39,310 nucleotides of DNA from an uncultured Opitutaceae bacterium (lineage in GTDB: Bacteria > Verrucomicrobiota > Verrucomicrobiia > Opitutales > Opitutaceae): contig CAJBES010000004.1 in NCBI GenBank assembly GCA_903952145.1, positions 1 to 39,310 on the forward strand. The letters are read 5' to 3'. Made by a program: the position numbers and the translations under genes. The notes beneath the pieces are model-generated. The model worked only from the letters and a program-made list of their open reading frames with translations. It had not been told where the DNA came from and ran no database searches. Shown piece after piece: positions 1 to 8,764 of this stretch; position 1 is the first letter of the stretch; every line of letters starts with the position of its first letter.

Positions 1-1639
1 AAAAACACGCGATGCCCTCAAGCCGGCGGCGGTAGCGCGCCCCGATGACCTCGGGCGAGAAACGGGCGATGATGGTGGCGTGGGCCGACGCTCCGAGCTG
101 CGCACAAAGTCCGGCGTCGGCGACAAGACGGCGCATCCAATCGGCGGCATGATCGTAATCGGCCTCGGCCCAGATCTGGCCCTTGCCGTAAGGTCCATGG
201 TTTTCTGTCAGCGGCACGAGGCGGTAGCGCACCGGGCAGCCGTTGGTGGCATTGACAAACTCGGCCGTGGCCGACCAGTCCGTGGTGATGACGGGTTTGC
301 CGAGCAGCATGCACTCGGCGACGGCCAAGCCGAAGCCTTCGGCACGATGCAGCGAGACGTAGCAGTCACAGGCGGACTCGAGCTGGTAAACGGCCTCGCG
401 GCTGAGGGTCTCGGTGATGAGCACGGTGCCGGGCAGGTCGGCGACCGCGGCCTGAAGCTGGGCGAGGTCGGCCTCGTTGCCGCGCACATTGTGCACCTTG
501 ATGACCACGACGGCCCCGCGCCCGGCGAGACCCGACCGGCGGAAGGCCTCGAGCGCGGCACGGGGGTTCTTGCGCGCGGTGTAAGAGTTGAGGTCGTAGA
601 GGACGAGGAAAAGAAACTTGTCCGCGGGCAGGCCGAAGCGCGGGCGGGCGTCGCCGAGCGGCGGCGTCAGGCTGATGGCGTGCGGCATGGTGATGACCGG
701 CAGCGGCGCCTTCATGGAGATGGCTTCCCGCGCGAAGTCGCTCGGGCACCAGATCTCGTCGAAGTAGGCGCAGGCCGGCACCCAGGCGTCGGGGAACTCC
801 GGGAGTTCCCACGCCCAGTAAGCGATGTTGTATTTGCCGGCGCGAAACCCCGGGCCGTGGAGGTGGTCGAGGTCGCGGGAGGCGGGCGGGTCGAGATGGA
901 CGATGTTGACCGCGTGGGGATTGGTGTCCTGCAGGCGGGCGGCGAAAGTCTGGTCGCCGGTGGGGTTTTTGCAGTGGAGCCTGAGCGGGACGAGTGCGGC
1001 GGGGAGGCGGGTGGCATCGGCGGCCCGCACCATGCACCGGGCAGATTCACCGACACCGAGTTCGGCGGTCAGGAAGCCCGTGATGTTGAGGCCGAGGTGC
1101 GTGTGGCGGCGGGCGAAGTCGGCGGAATAGGGCGCCTGGCGGTTGGAAAAATCGAACAGCACTTCGCCTTCGACCGTGACGATGGAATTGACGCGGAGCT
1201 GGCGGTTGCGATTTTGCGCCCGGAAACGCTGCCAGGCGGGAAGGCCGGTGAGACGGCCGCACCATGCGAGCAGGTTGGTGAAGCCGACGCCTTCGAGCTG
1301 CAGGCTCAGACCGGCGCCCCTTGTGCCGGACTCGGAGGGCAGGGTGAAATTCAACGCGAAGGCACCCGGGGTGGGGTGGCGCAGGCGGCCGACGATGCGG
1401 CCGTCCAGCCGGCACGTCAGGCCGGGCGAGCCCACTTCGACCCCATGAACGCCGGGGTGCGGACGATATTCGCCGCGGAGGACGAGGGCAAGGGAGGCGC
1501 CGAGCGGGGGCAGGCGGATGGTGGCGGTCTCACGGAGCCACACCGAATCGGGCGCAAACTCATCGAAGAACAGGCCCTCATAGTGCGTGAAGCGCCGCCG
1601 GAGGGCGCCGCCTTGGGAAAACTGGTCAACGGAGGGCAT
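1..1639 (-). CDS. Glycosyltransferase with N-terminal beta domain (partial, runs off left edge)
   Basis: About 546 codons are visible from an ATG at 1639; the 3' end lies outside the window. Residues 1 to about 150 look like an all-beta region, with alternating hydrophobic residues and a CRLDGRIVGRL segment. From about residue 185 comes a GT-B glycosyltransferase of the GT4/group 1 type, opening with NITGFLTAELGVGESAR. The C-terminal half carries HRAEGFGLAVAECMLLGKPV, the usual donor-binding E-x7-E region. The family transfers sugars from nucleotide-sugar donors during polysaccharide assembly in the cytoplasm. It is divergent from the methyltransferase starting at 1718, with 78 nt between the start codons, and probably belongs to the same polysaccharide locus. 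No clear ribosome site precedes the ATG. Donor and acceptor cannot be told from sequence. Confidence 0.85.
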   Translation of the reverse strand, partial: MPSVDQFSQGGALRRRFTHYEGLFFDEFAPDSVWLRETATIRLPPLGASLALVLRGEYRPHPGVHGVEVGSPGLTCRLDGRIVGRLRHPTPGAFALNFTLPSESGTRGAGLSLQLEGVGFTNLLAWCGRLTGLPAWQRFRAQNRNRQLRVNSIVTVEGEVLFDFSNRQAPYSADFARRHTHLGLNITGFLTAELGVGESARCMVRAADATRLPAALVPLRLHCKNPTGDQTFAARLQDTNPHAVNIVHLDPPASRDLDHLHGPGFRAGKYNIAYWAWELPEFPDAWVPACAYFDEIWCPSDFAREAISMKAPLPVITMPHAISLTPPLGDARPRFGLPADKFLFLVLYDLNSYTARKNPRAALEAFRRSGLAGRGAVVVIKVHNVRGNEADLAQLQAAVADLPGTVLITETLSREAVYQLESACDCYVSLHRAEGFGLAVAECMLLGKPVITTDWSATAEFVNATNGCPVRYRLVPLTENHGPYGKGQIWAEADYDHAADWMRRLVADAGLCAQLGASAHATIIARFSPEVIGARYRRRLEGIACF

Positions 1640-1717
1640 GCGAGTGGGAGCGGCAAGCGTTAGTCGCCGGGATAGTCTTGGCAAAGCATTATCCGGCGGC
1701 TTCGCTGAGCCCGTTCC

Positions 1718-2446
1718 ATGGAGTCTGTCGAATACCACAAGATGGCCGCGGTTGAGGATGACATGTGGTATTACCGCGCCTTGCACGGCCACATCGGGCG
1801 CGAGCTGGCGGCACGCCTCGGGCCGGGACCGGCGCGGCTGCTTGACGCCGGTTGCGGCACCGGCGGACTCATCCGGCGGCTGGGTCCGCGCCAGCCTGCC
1901 TGGAAATGGACCGGCGTGGATGTCTCATCTCTGGCGTGCGCCCTGGCCGGGGACCGCGGGGTGGCGGACGTGCGGGAGGCTTCGGTCACGGCGCTGCCGT
2001 TCGGGGACGGGGAATTTGCCGCGGTGGTGTCCGCGGATGTGCTGTATCATCTGGATGACGATGAGGCGGCGCTGTGGGAGATGACGCGCGTGCTGCAACC
2101 CGGCGGCCTCATGGTCGTCAACGTGCCGGCGCACCGCTGGCTGTGGTCCTATCATGATGAGGCGGTGCATGGCCGCCGCCGCTACGGGCGGAGCGAACTC
2201 GCGGTGAAGTTGGCGCGGGCGGGGTTGACGACGCTCCGGCTCACGCACTGGAACACGCTGTTGCTCCCGCTCATCGCGGCCCGCCGGAAGCTGCTGCCGG
2301 CACCCGCGGGCGGCAGCGACGTGCAGCGAATGCCGCGGGTGGCGGAGGCGGCGCTCTCAGGCGTGATGGCGGTCGAGCGCGCATGGTTGCGCGGCGTCGG
2401 CAACCTGCCGGCCGGCAGCTCAATCCTGGCGGTTGCGCGCAAATGA
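1718..2446 (+). CDS. Class I SAM-dependent methyltransferase
   Basis: A protein of 242 aa with the SAM-binding motif I LLDAGCGTGG at residues 41-50, an acidic residue ending strand 2 (WTGVDVS) and a motif near 105 (AVVSADVLYHLDDDEAAL) followed by LQPGGLMVVNVPAH. This is the Methyltransf_11 pattern; the conserved WYYRALH near residue 18 is common in enzymes encoded in polysaccharide loci. It is the first gene of a tightly spaced plus-strand set running to 7771, so it may methylate a sugar, a lipid-linked glycan or an aminosugar precursor. The substrate is unknown. Length fits the family. Confidence 0.85.
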   Translation: MESVEYHKMAAVEDDMWYYRALHGHIGRELAARLGPGPARLLDAGCGTGGLIRRLGPRQPAWKWTGVDVSSLACALAGDRGVADVREASVTALPFGDGEFAAVVSADVLYHLDDDEAALWEMTRVLQPGGLMVVNVPAHRWLWSYHDEAVHGRRRYGRSELAVKLARAGLTTLRLTHWNTLLLPLIAARRKLLPAPAGGSDVQRMPRVAEAALSGVMAVERAWLRGVGNLPAGSSILAVARK

Positions 2447-2507
2447 GTCCGGCCACTTACGGCTTGCCGGCAGGCGCGACCGGCTGGTGGAGTGCTCTGC
2501 CCCGTCC

Positions 2508-4721
2508 ATGAATTACCTCCTGGTCTCGTCCGGCCTGCTGCTGCACATCCTCCTGTGGGGTGCGGGGCTCGCACTGCTCGTGACCCCGCGGCGCTGGCGG
2601 CGGCTCTGGCCGCTGTGGATCGCACCCTGCGGAGTGGCGTTGCAATCCGCGGTGGTTTGGCTGGGCGCGCACACGACGCTGCCGGGGACCGATGCGTATG
2701 CACGCTGGACGCTGTGGCTGCCGCTGCTTCTGCTGGCCCTGGGCCTGCGCCGCCACGGCGTGCGGACCGCGGGACGTGACGGTGCGCGGTTCACGGGGCT
2801 GGCCGTGATCATGGCGGGATGCCTTGTGCTGCTGACGCTCCCACTGGCGCGCACCTCGAAGATGCTGACCACACTTTCTCTCGGCAGTTGCGACGCGGCG
2901 GATTATGCGGCGGGTGCGCGCGTGCTACAGGAATTTGCCAGCGACGATCGCAGCGGTTTCATCGGCCTGACCGAGGTGGTGCGCGTGGCGTCGGCCGACA
3001 ATTTTTTCGATTTCTGGCTGCGGCTGAACCATTTCACACCGTCGGCGCTGATGGCCTTCAACGGCTCGGTTTTTGGTCTGGTGCCGCACCAGGTCACCGG
3101 ACTGCTGACCGCGGTGTTCCTGGTGCTGACGCTGCCCCTGGTCTGGTTGCTGGCGCGGTCCACGGCGGGCTTCAGTCCGGTCGCCAGCGGCTGGCTCACG
3201 CTGCTCTACGGCATCAGCCCCATCAGCTGGTATGCGGTGTATCAGGTGGCGCCGGGGCAGATCCTCGCGGCGCAGGCGATCGCGCTGGTGACGTGGGCCG
3301 CAATCACCTGCTGGCGGGAGCCCGCCACCTGGCGGCGCGGGCTGGCGTATGCCGGTCTGCTGACGGTGGGCTTCGGCATCATCTGGGGGGCGTATAACTT
3401 CATCGTGATCGGGTGCCTGGTGCCGGCCGCAACCTGCGTCGGGGGCTGGGCGTTGCACGCAGGAAAGTTCGCCAGGCTGGTGCGCTGGATGCTCTGGCTG
3501 CTGGGGCCGCTGCTGGCCAGCGGGCTGTTCTTTGCCGGGCGCGTGGCGGGGCTCGTGGAGCGCTTCATGCTTTTCCAGCAGTATGATTTCGGCTGGAAGA
3601 TTCCGCCGCTCATGCCCGAGGGATGGCTTGGCATCGTCAACGGCGCCGACCTGCGCGCACTGGCGGGACCCGGGGCGTGGGCGCTGTCGGCCCTCGTGCT
3701 GCTGCTGCTGGCCGGGGCCTGGTTTCTGTCCATGCGGCACCGCGGTCGGTCAGCATGGCAGGTGATCGCGCTGCTCCTGCCCGTGATGGCAGGCTACGCC
3801 TACCTGCAGTGGCGCGGGCTGCGGTATGGCAGCAACGCGAGCTACGATGCCTACAAGCTCTTCTCGGTGTTTCATCCTGTGCTGCTGGTGGCGCTTTGCC
3901 ACTGGCTGGGCTGGTTGCGGAAGCGCAGCCTGCTGCTGCGCGGGCTGGCGGTGGCGATGATGGTAATTGTAACGGGACTGAACCTGCGCGGGGCTTACCG
4001 GATTGCGCAAAAAGTGGAGGCGGCCGAACTCATCGTGGACCGGCAGCTGCTGGCGGTACAGGCGGTCGAAACCCGCGATGAGGTTCATGCGGTGAACATC
4101 CACGTGGACGAATTCTGGGCGCGGCTCTGGGCCAATGCCCTGATGCTGCGCAAGCCCCAGTATTTTCCCACGCACAGCTACGAGGGCCGGCTGAACACAC
4201 CGTTGCGCGGCGAGTGGGATCTCAACGGTGACCTGCTGCAGGTGAAACTGCCGGGCACCGACACCCTGGCACTCAACCCGCGCTTCTGGCTGGTGCGGCT
4301 GGGCAGCCCGTATTTTCTGCGCGCGCGGCTGGGCGAAGGCTGGTATGCACGCGAACGCCTGCGCGGTCCGAACCCACGGCAGTGGAACTGGAGCCGGGGT
4401 GAGGCGACGATCGAACTGGAGAACCCGCACGCCCGGCCGCTGCGGGCCAAACTGCATTTCACCGCCCGCAGCCTGACCAGGCAAGAGGTGCAGATCTGGG
4501 TCGGCGACCGCCAGCAGGGTTCCATCCGCGTGGGCCCCGATTTGCGGACGGTCGCTTCGCGGGGTTTCATGGTTCCGCCGGGCCGGACCGTGGTGCGGTT
4601 GCGCCCGAGTCTGCCGCCAATGCGCGCGAGCGCCCGTGACCCGCGCTTGCTAGGCTTCGCCGCCTACGCCATCGTGGTGAACGTGCAGCCCGACGCCGGG
4701 TTGCCGGAATCCGCCCGCTGA
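2508..4721 (+). CDS. Large polytopic membrane protein with C-terminal beta-sandwich; candidate GT-C type transferase
   Basis: A protein of 737 aa. The frame is open from 2433, but MNYLLVSSG at 2508 begins the first membrane segment and is the better start. About eleven to thirteen hydrophobic segments fill residues 1-500. The first large loop is acidic (CDAADYAAGARVLQEF), as in GT-C glycosyltransferases, which use such a loop for metal or polyprenyl-phosphate sugar donors. Residues from about 630 form a soluble beta-rich domain with LENPHARPLRAKLHF and a closing DPRLLGFAAYAI, a pattern seen at the ends of several membrane sugar-transfer proteins. It lies between the methyltransferase and the epimerase. 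GT-C activity is inference: no family name can be assigned, and a flippase or polymerase role is possible. Confidence 0.7.
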   Translation: MNYLLVSSGLLLHILLWGAGLALLVTPRRWRRLWPLWIAPCGVALQSAVVWLGAHTTLPGTDAYARWTLWLPLLLLALGLRRHGVRTAGRDGARFTGLAVIMAGCLVLLTLPLARTSKMLTTLSLGSCDAADYAAGARVLQEFASDDRSGFIGLTEVVRVASADNFFDFWLRLNHFTPSALMAFNGSVFGLVPHQVTGLLTAVFLVLTLPLVWLLARSTAGFSPVASGWLTLLYGISPISWYAVYQVAPGQILAAQAIALVTWAAITCWREPATWRRGLAYAGLLTVGFGIIWGAYNFIVIGCLVPAATCVGGWALHAGKFARLVRWMLWLLGPLLASGLFFAGRVAGLVERFMLFQQYDFGWKIPPLMPEGWLGIVNGADLRALAGPGAWALSALVLLLLAGAWFLSMRHRGRSAWQVIALLLPVMAGYAYLQWRGLRYGSNASYDAYKLFSVFHPVLLVALCHWLGWLRKRSLLLRGLAVAMMVIVTGLNLRGAYRIAQKVEAAELIVDRQLLAVQAVETRDEVHAVNIHVDEFWARLWANALMLRKPQYFPTHSYEGRLNTPLRGEWDLNGDLLQVKLPGTDTLALNPRFWLVRLGSPYFLRARLGEGWYARERLRGPNPRQWNWSRGEATIELENPHARPLRAKLHFTARSLTRQEVQIWVGDRQQGSIRVGPDLRTVASRGFMVPPGRTVVRLRPSLPPMRASARDPRLLGFAAYAIVVNVQPDAGLPESAR

Positions 4722-4729
4722 AGCCACCC

Positions 4730-5731
4730 ATGCCGAAACCCGCCTCCCTCCGCCCCGCCTACGCCGGCAAGCGCGTGCTCATCACCGGCGGCCTGGGCTT
4801 TATCGGATCGAACCTCGCCCGTGCGCTGGTGAAGCTTGGCGCGCAGGTGACGGTGGTGGACTGCCTCATCCCCGAATATGGCGGCAATCCGCGCAATCTC
4901 GCCGGGGTCAGCCGCCGGCTCCACGTCAACATTTCCGACGTGCGCGACCGGCACAGCCTGCCCCAATACGTGCGCGGCCAGCACTACCTCTTCAACCTCG
5001 CCGGGCAGACGAGCCACATGGACTCGATGACCGACCCGGAGACCGACCTCGAGATCAACGGCCGGGCGCAGCTCTCCATCCTCGAGGCCTGCCGCCTGCA
5101 CAATCCCGGCATCCGCATCGTCTTCGCCAGCACGCGGCAGATCTATGGCAAACCGGACGCGCTGCCGGTAAATGAGCAGCATCCGTTGCGCCCGGTGGAT
5201 GTGAACGGCATCAACAAGATCGCCGGCGAATCCTTTCATCTGCTCTACAACCGCGTGCATGGCATCCGCAGCACCGCCCTGCGGCTGACGAACACCATCG
5301 GGCCGCGCATGCGCATCAGGGACGCACGGCAGACCTTTGTCGGCGTGTGGGTCCGCCGCCTGCTGGAGGGCAGGCCGTTCGAGGTGTGGGGCGGGGAACA
5401 GTTGCGTGATTTCACCTACGTGGACGACGCGGTGGAGGCGTTCCTCCTCGCGGCGGCGCGGTCGGAGGCGGAGGGCGAGGCGTTCAACCTCGGCGGGCCG
5501 CCGCCGGTGACCCTGCACGCCCTGGCCGAACTGCTCGTGCGCGTGAACGGCGGGGGGAGATTCACCGTCAAAATTTTTCCCGGCGACCGGAAGAAAATCG
5601 ACATCGGTGACTACTACGCCGACTACGGGCTCATCACCCAAAAGTTGGGCTGGCGGCCGAAGGTGGACTTGCGCACCGCGCTGGCGCGCACGCTGGCGTT
5701 TTTTCGGAAGGAACTGGCCCATTATGTCTGA
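4730..5731 (+). CDS. NAD-dependent epimerase/dehydratase-family protein (extended SDR) lacking the catalytic Tyr
   Basis: A protein of 333 aa with the Rossmann motif GGLGFIGSN at residues 20-28 and the extended-SDR layout of nucleotide-sugar epimerases and dehydratases (LAGQTSHMDSM near 90-100, FASTRQIYG near 132-140, DFTYVDDAVEAF near 225). The YxxxK signature reads N159-G-I-N-K163, so the general-base tyrosine is an asparagine while the lysine is kept. I recall a DVNGINK version in other bacterial epimerase-like proteins, so this may be a subfamily trait rather than a mutation. It starts 8 nt after the membrane-protein gene and its stop overlaps the aminotransferase start. It probably acts on a nucleotide sugar feeding that aminotransferase; the reaction is uncertain. 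Confidence 0.85.
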   Translation: MPKPASLRPAYAGKRVLITGGLGFIGSNLARALVKLGAQVTVVDCLIPEYGGNPRNLAGVSRRLHVNISDVRDRHSLPQYVRGQHYLFNLAGQTSHMDSMTDPETDLEINGRAQLSILEACRLHNPGIRIVFASTRQIYGKPDALPVNEQHPLRPVDVNGINKIAGESFHLLYNRVHGIRSTALRLTNTIGPRMRIRDARQTFVGVWVRRLLEGRPFEVWGGEQLRDFTYVDDAVEAFLLAAARSEAEGEAFNLGGPPPVTLHALAELLVRVNGGGRFTVKIFPGDRKKIDIGDYYADYGLITQKLGWRPKVDLRTALARTLAFFRKELAHYV

Positions 5732-6836
5732 AAAAATCCTGCTCACCGCGGATCCAAAGGCCGGCTACGAGGCCCACGCCGCGGAGATCAAGGCGGCCAT
5801 CGACCGGGTGCTGGCCGGCGGCCACTACATCCTCGGCCCGGAGGTCGAGGGGTTCGAGCGGGAGTTTGCGCAGTATCACGGCACGGGTGCCGTCGTGACC
5901 GTGGCCAATGGCACCGATGCCATCGAGCTAGGGCTCGGCGCCCTCGGGGTGCGGCCGGGTGATCTGGTCGCGACGGTGGCCAATACCGTATCGGCGACCC
6001 TGGCGGGGATCCAGCAACTGGGCGCGAAGCCGGTCTTCGTGGAGATTGACGCGGCGACAATGGTGATGTCGGCCGTGGCGCTCGAGGAAACCCTGGCACG
6101 CCACCGCGGCGTGGTGAAGGCGGTGGTGCCCGTGCACCTCTACGGGCACCCGGCGGACATGCCGGCCATGGTTGCATCTGCCCGGCGGCACGGCGCGAAA
6201 GTGCTGGAGGATTGTGCGCAATCGCACGGTGCGGTGGTGGCCGGCCGGAAGGCGGGCACGTGGGGCGACGCGGCGGCCTACAGTTTTTACCCGACGAAAA
6301 ACCTCGGCGCGCTCGGCGACGGCGGGGCGGTCTATACGGGTGATGCAGCCGTGGCGGACCGCGTGCGCCTCCTGCGACAATACGGCTGGCGGACCCGCTA
6401 CGTGAGCGAGATCCCCGGGCGCAACAGCCGGCTCGACGAACTGCAGGCGGCGGTGCTGCGCGTGAACCTGCGGCACCTTGAGGCCGGCAACGCCAAGCGC
6501 CGGGCGCTCGCCGCCCGTTATCTGGCACAACTAGCCACCAGCGGACTCGTGCTGCCCACCGTGGCCGCGGGGGTGACGCCGGTGTGGCACCAATTCACGG
6601 TGCGGACCCCGCGGCGCGACGGGCTGCAGTCCCAGCTCGCGGCGCGTGGCATCCGTTGCGGAGTGCTTTACCCGGTGCCATTGCACCGGCAACCGGCCTA
6701 TGCGGACGCGGCGACGAATCTGCCGCTGACGGAACGGGCCTGCGCGGAGGTGCTTTGCCTGCCGGTGCACCCGGGACTGGAACTCGCCGACGTTGACAGG
6801 GTGGCCGGGGAAATCATTCGCTGGGCCTCTGCATGA
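5724..6836 (+). CDS. DegT/DnrJ/EryC1/StrS-family sugar aminotransferase
   Basis: A protein of 370 aa, the usual family length. The ATG at 5724 overlaps the preceding stop; an in-frame upstream extension to 5607 is only a shadow of the SDR gene. Features are GHYILGPEVEGFEREFA near 32-48, VANGTDAIELGL near 60, LEDCAQSHGA at 161-170 (the Asp that contacts the PLP ring) and FYPTKNLGALGDGG at 188-201, in which K192 is the Schiff-base lysine. The family makes amino sugars by PLP-dependent transamination of a 3- or 4-keto nucleotide sugar. The neighbouring SDR would supply the keto substrate. Position of amination and sugar identity cannot be read from the sequence. Confidence 0.93.
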   Translation: MSEKILLTADPKAGYEAHAAEIKAAIDRVLAGGHYILGPEVEGFEREFAQYHGTGAVVTVANGTDAIELGLGALGVRPGDLVATVANTVSATLAGIQQLGAKPVFVEIDAATMVMSAVALEETLARHRGVVKAVVPVHLYGHPADMPAMVASARRHGAKVLEDCAQSHGAVVAGRKAGTWGDAAAYSFYPTKNLGALGDGGAVYTGDAAVADRVRLLRQYGWRTRYVSEIPGRNSRLDELQAAVLRVNLRHLEAGNAKRRALAARYLAQLATSGLVLPTVAAGVTPVWHQFTVRTPRRDGLQSQLAARGIRCGVLYPVPLHRQPAYADAATNLPLTERACAEVLCLPVHPGLELADVDRVAGEIIRWASA

Positions 6837-7771
6837 CCCCCGCCGGCCCCGCGCTCAGCTTCGTGATCCCGCTCTACAACAGCGCGGCGACCATCGGTCC
6901 GCTGGTGAAGGAAATCGAGACGCTCGCCATCGAGGGCGGGCACGAGATCATCCTGGTGAATGACGGCAGCCGCGACGCGACGGCGGACGTCTGCCGCGAA
7001 TTGCTGCGCACCGCCCGCATCCCGATCACCTTCGTCAACCACGCGCGCAATTTCGGCGAGCACAACGCCGTGCTCACCGGCTACCGGCACGCGCGGGGCG
7101 CCCACGTAGTGAACCTCGATGACGACGGCCAGAATCCGCCCGCAGAGGCCGGACGGCTCTGGCAGCACGCCAAAGGCGGTGGGCTCGATGCGGTTTACGG
7201 CCACTATTCCCGGAAGGAGCACGCCGCGTGGCGCAACCTGGGCAGCTGGCTCACCAACCGGATGACCGACTGGGTGCTGGACAAGCCGAAGGGTTTTTAC
7301 CTGTCGAGTTTCCGCTGCGTGAGCGCGTTCGTGGCCGGGGAGGTCGCGCGGCACGAGGGGCCGTATCCGTATATCGACGGGCTCATCCTGCAGGTGACGC
7401 AGAACATCGGCGCGCTGGAAGTGCAGCATGCCGGGCGCACGGCGGGGGAGAGCGGCTATACCCTGCGCCGCTTGCTACGGCTCTGGGCCAGCACGTTCGT
7501 GAATTTCTCCGTGATGCCGCTCCGGCTGGCGACCCTGCTCGGGCTGCTGATGGCGGCGGGCGGGCTGGTGGGGCTGGCCCTGGTGTTCTACTGGTGGCGG
7601 ACCGGACAGGGCCCGGATTACGGCTGGGGCTCGCTGATGGGGGCCCTGCTGGTTTTCTCCGGCACCCAGCTCGTCATGCTCGGACTGATCGGCGAATACT
7701 TGGGGCGGATGTTCCTCACCGTGAACCGCCGGCCGCAATCGGTGGTGCGTTCCGTCGAGCGTGTGGGGTGA
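6833..7771 (+). CDS. Family 2 glycosyltransferase, polyprenyl-phosphate type with two C-terminal membrane helices
   Basis: A protein of 312 aa whose ATG overlaps the previous stop as ATGA, showing translational coupling. The GT2 GT-A fold shows FVIPLYNSAATI near 10-21, LVNDGSRDAT at 41-50 and the metal-binding NLDDDGQNPP at 94-103. Two hydrophobic helices (about residues 230-255 and 268-290) and a basic tail match the GtrB/ArnC/DPM-like subfamily, which moves a sugar from a nucleotide donor to undecaprenyl phosphate at the inner face of the membrane. Its product could be the lipid-linked donor for the GT-C-like protein upstream in the same gene set. That link is inference. Confidence 0.9.
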   Translation: MTPAGPALSFVIPLYNSAATIGPLVKEIETLAIEGGHEIILVNDGSRDATADVCRELLRTARIPITFVNHARNFGEHNAVLTGYRHARGAHVVNLDDDGQNPPAEAGRLWQHAKGGGLDAVYGHYSRKEHAAWRNLGSWLTNRMTDWVLDKPKGFYLSSFRCVSAFVAGEVARHEGPYPYIDGLILQVTQNIGALEVQHAGRTAGESGYTLRRLLRLWASTFVNFSVMPLRLATLLGLLMAAGGLVGLALVFYWWRTGQGPDYGWGSLMGALLVFSGTQLVMLGLIGEYLGRMFLTVNRRPQSVVRSVERVG

Positions 7772-7774
7772 AAT

Positions 7775-8740
7775 TCAGATCGGCCCGGCTGGGAATTGCG
7801 GACGGTGGGGCGGTGCGCCCTCGAGCAATTCATGCCAACGGCGGCGCTCCAGCTGCATGGCCGCGGCGACGCCCTCTCGCACCCGGCGCGGCGGGCTCTG
7901 TCGCAGGAGGAGGTGGGCAAGCGCCGCCCATATCCTGGGATAATCGAAGTCCTCGGACGGTTGTGAAAGTGTGCTGATCTGCTCCCGGCTCCAAGCGGGG
8001 GCGGCCAGCAGAACGATCTCGCCCGACCAGCGTTCGACCAGGCGGAAGGTGTTCTGTTCGTCGTGCAGCTTGCGGCCGGCCGACTGGCTGATGTGGTGCC
8101 GCACCACGCTCTGCAGTGCGATGCATTGGTGCAGACCGGCCGCGCGGGCCCGCAGGCAGAGGTCGATGTCCTCGCCGCCGTTGACAAAGCCCTCGTCGAA
8201 GCCGCCGAGTTTTTCCCAGGTGGCGCGGCGGAGGGCGAAGCAGGCCCCCGTCAGCGCGTCGACCGTGCGATAGGCGGGGAAGCCCAGCAGGGCGGTGGTC
8301 GGGGGCAGCTCGGTGGCATGCTCCGGCTTGCACTTGTGGTTGAAGAAAATGCCTGCGTGGTCCACTGCGCCGGTCGCGGCATTGAGCTGCACATTGCCCA
8401 CCAGCCCGGTGGCCGGGAAATGGGCAAAGGCTTCAAGCATCGGCTCGAGCCAGTGCGGCAGAAGCACGAGGTCGTTGTTGAGAAAAAACAGAAAGTCTCC
8501 GGTCGCGGCCGCCGCGCCGCGATTGCAGGCCCGGGCGAAACCGAGGTTGGCCTCGTTCAGGATCGTGCGGCAGGGCGAAGGCAGGTTTTGCAGCCAGGCC
8601 CGGGTGCCGTCGGTGCTGCCGTCGTCCACGAGGATGATCTCACCGGCGAGGTCCGGCGGCAGTGTCTGCCGCAGGCTGGCCAGCATGGCCTGCGTGAACG
8701 GCAGGCAGTTGTAGAGCGGGATGATGAACGAGACCTGCAT
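7775..8740 (-). CDS. Family 2 glycosyltransferase, rhamnosyltransferase-like
   Basis: A protein of 321 aa with VSFIIPLYNC at 3-12, ILVDDGSTDGT near 36-46, the NNDLVLLPHW metal/donor region near 90 and GGEDIDLCLRARAAG near 190, the ED acid/base region typical of WbbL/RfbF-like GT2 enzymes (COG1216). These often transfer L-rhamnose from dTDP-rhamnose, which fits its place as the last gene of the rml operon, 24 nt after rmlA. No membrane segment is seen. It ends 3 nt from the stop of the convergent GT2 gene. Rhamnose specificity is inferred from context. Confidence 0.9.
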   Translation of the reverse strand: MQVSFIIPLYNCLPFTQAMLASLRQTLPPDLAGEIILVDDGSTDGTRAWLQNLPSPCRTILNEANLGFARACNRGAAAATGDFLFFLNNDLVLLPHWLEPMLEAFAHFPATGLVGNVQLNAATGAVDHAGIFFNHKCKPEHATELPPTTALLGFPAYRTVDALTGACFALRRATWEKLGGFDEGFVNGGEDIDLCLRARAAGLHQCIALQSVVRHHISQSAGRKLHDEQNTFRLVERWSGEIVLLAAPAWSREQISTLSQPSEDFDYPRIWAALAHLLLRQSPPRRVREGVAAAMQLERRRWHELLEGAPPHRPQFPAGPI

Positions 8741-8764
8741 CGAGGTCGCAGTGCGCAGCGGCCG

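Noticed and set aside
80-1663. Plus-strand open frame of 527 codons
   Set aside because: It lies opposite the glycosyltransferase gene, has no recognisable domain and arises from GC-rich codon use on the other strand.
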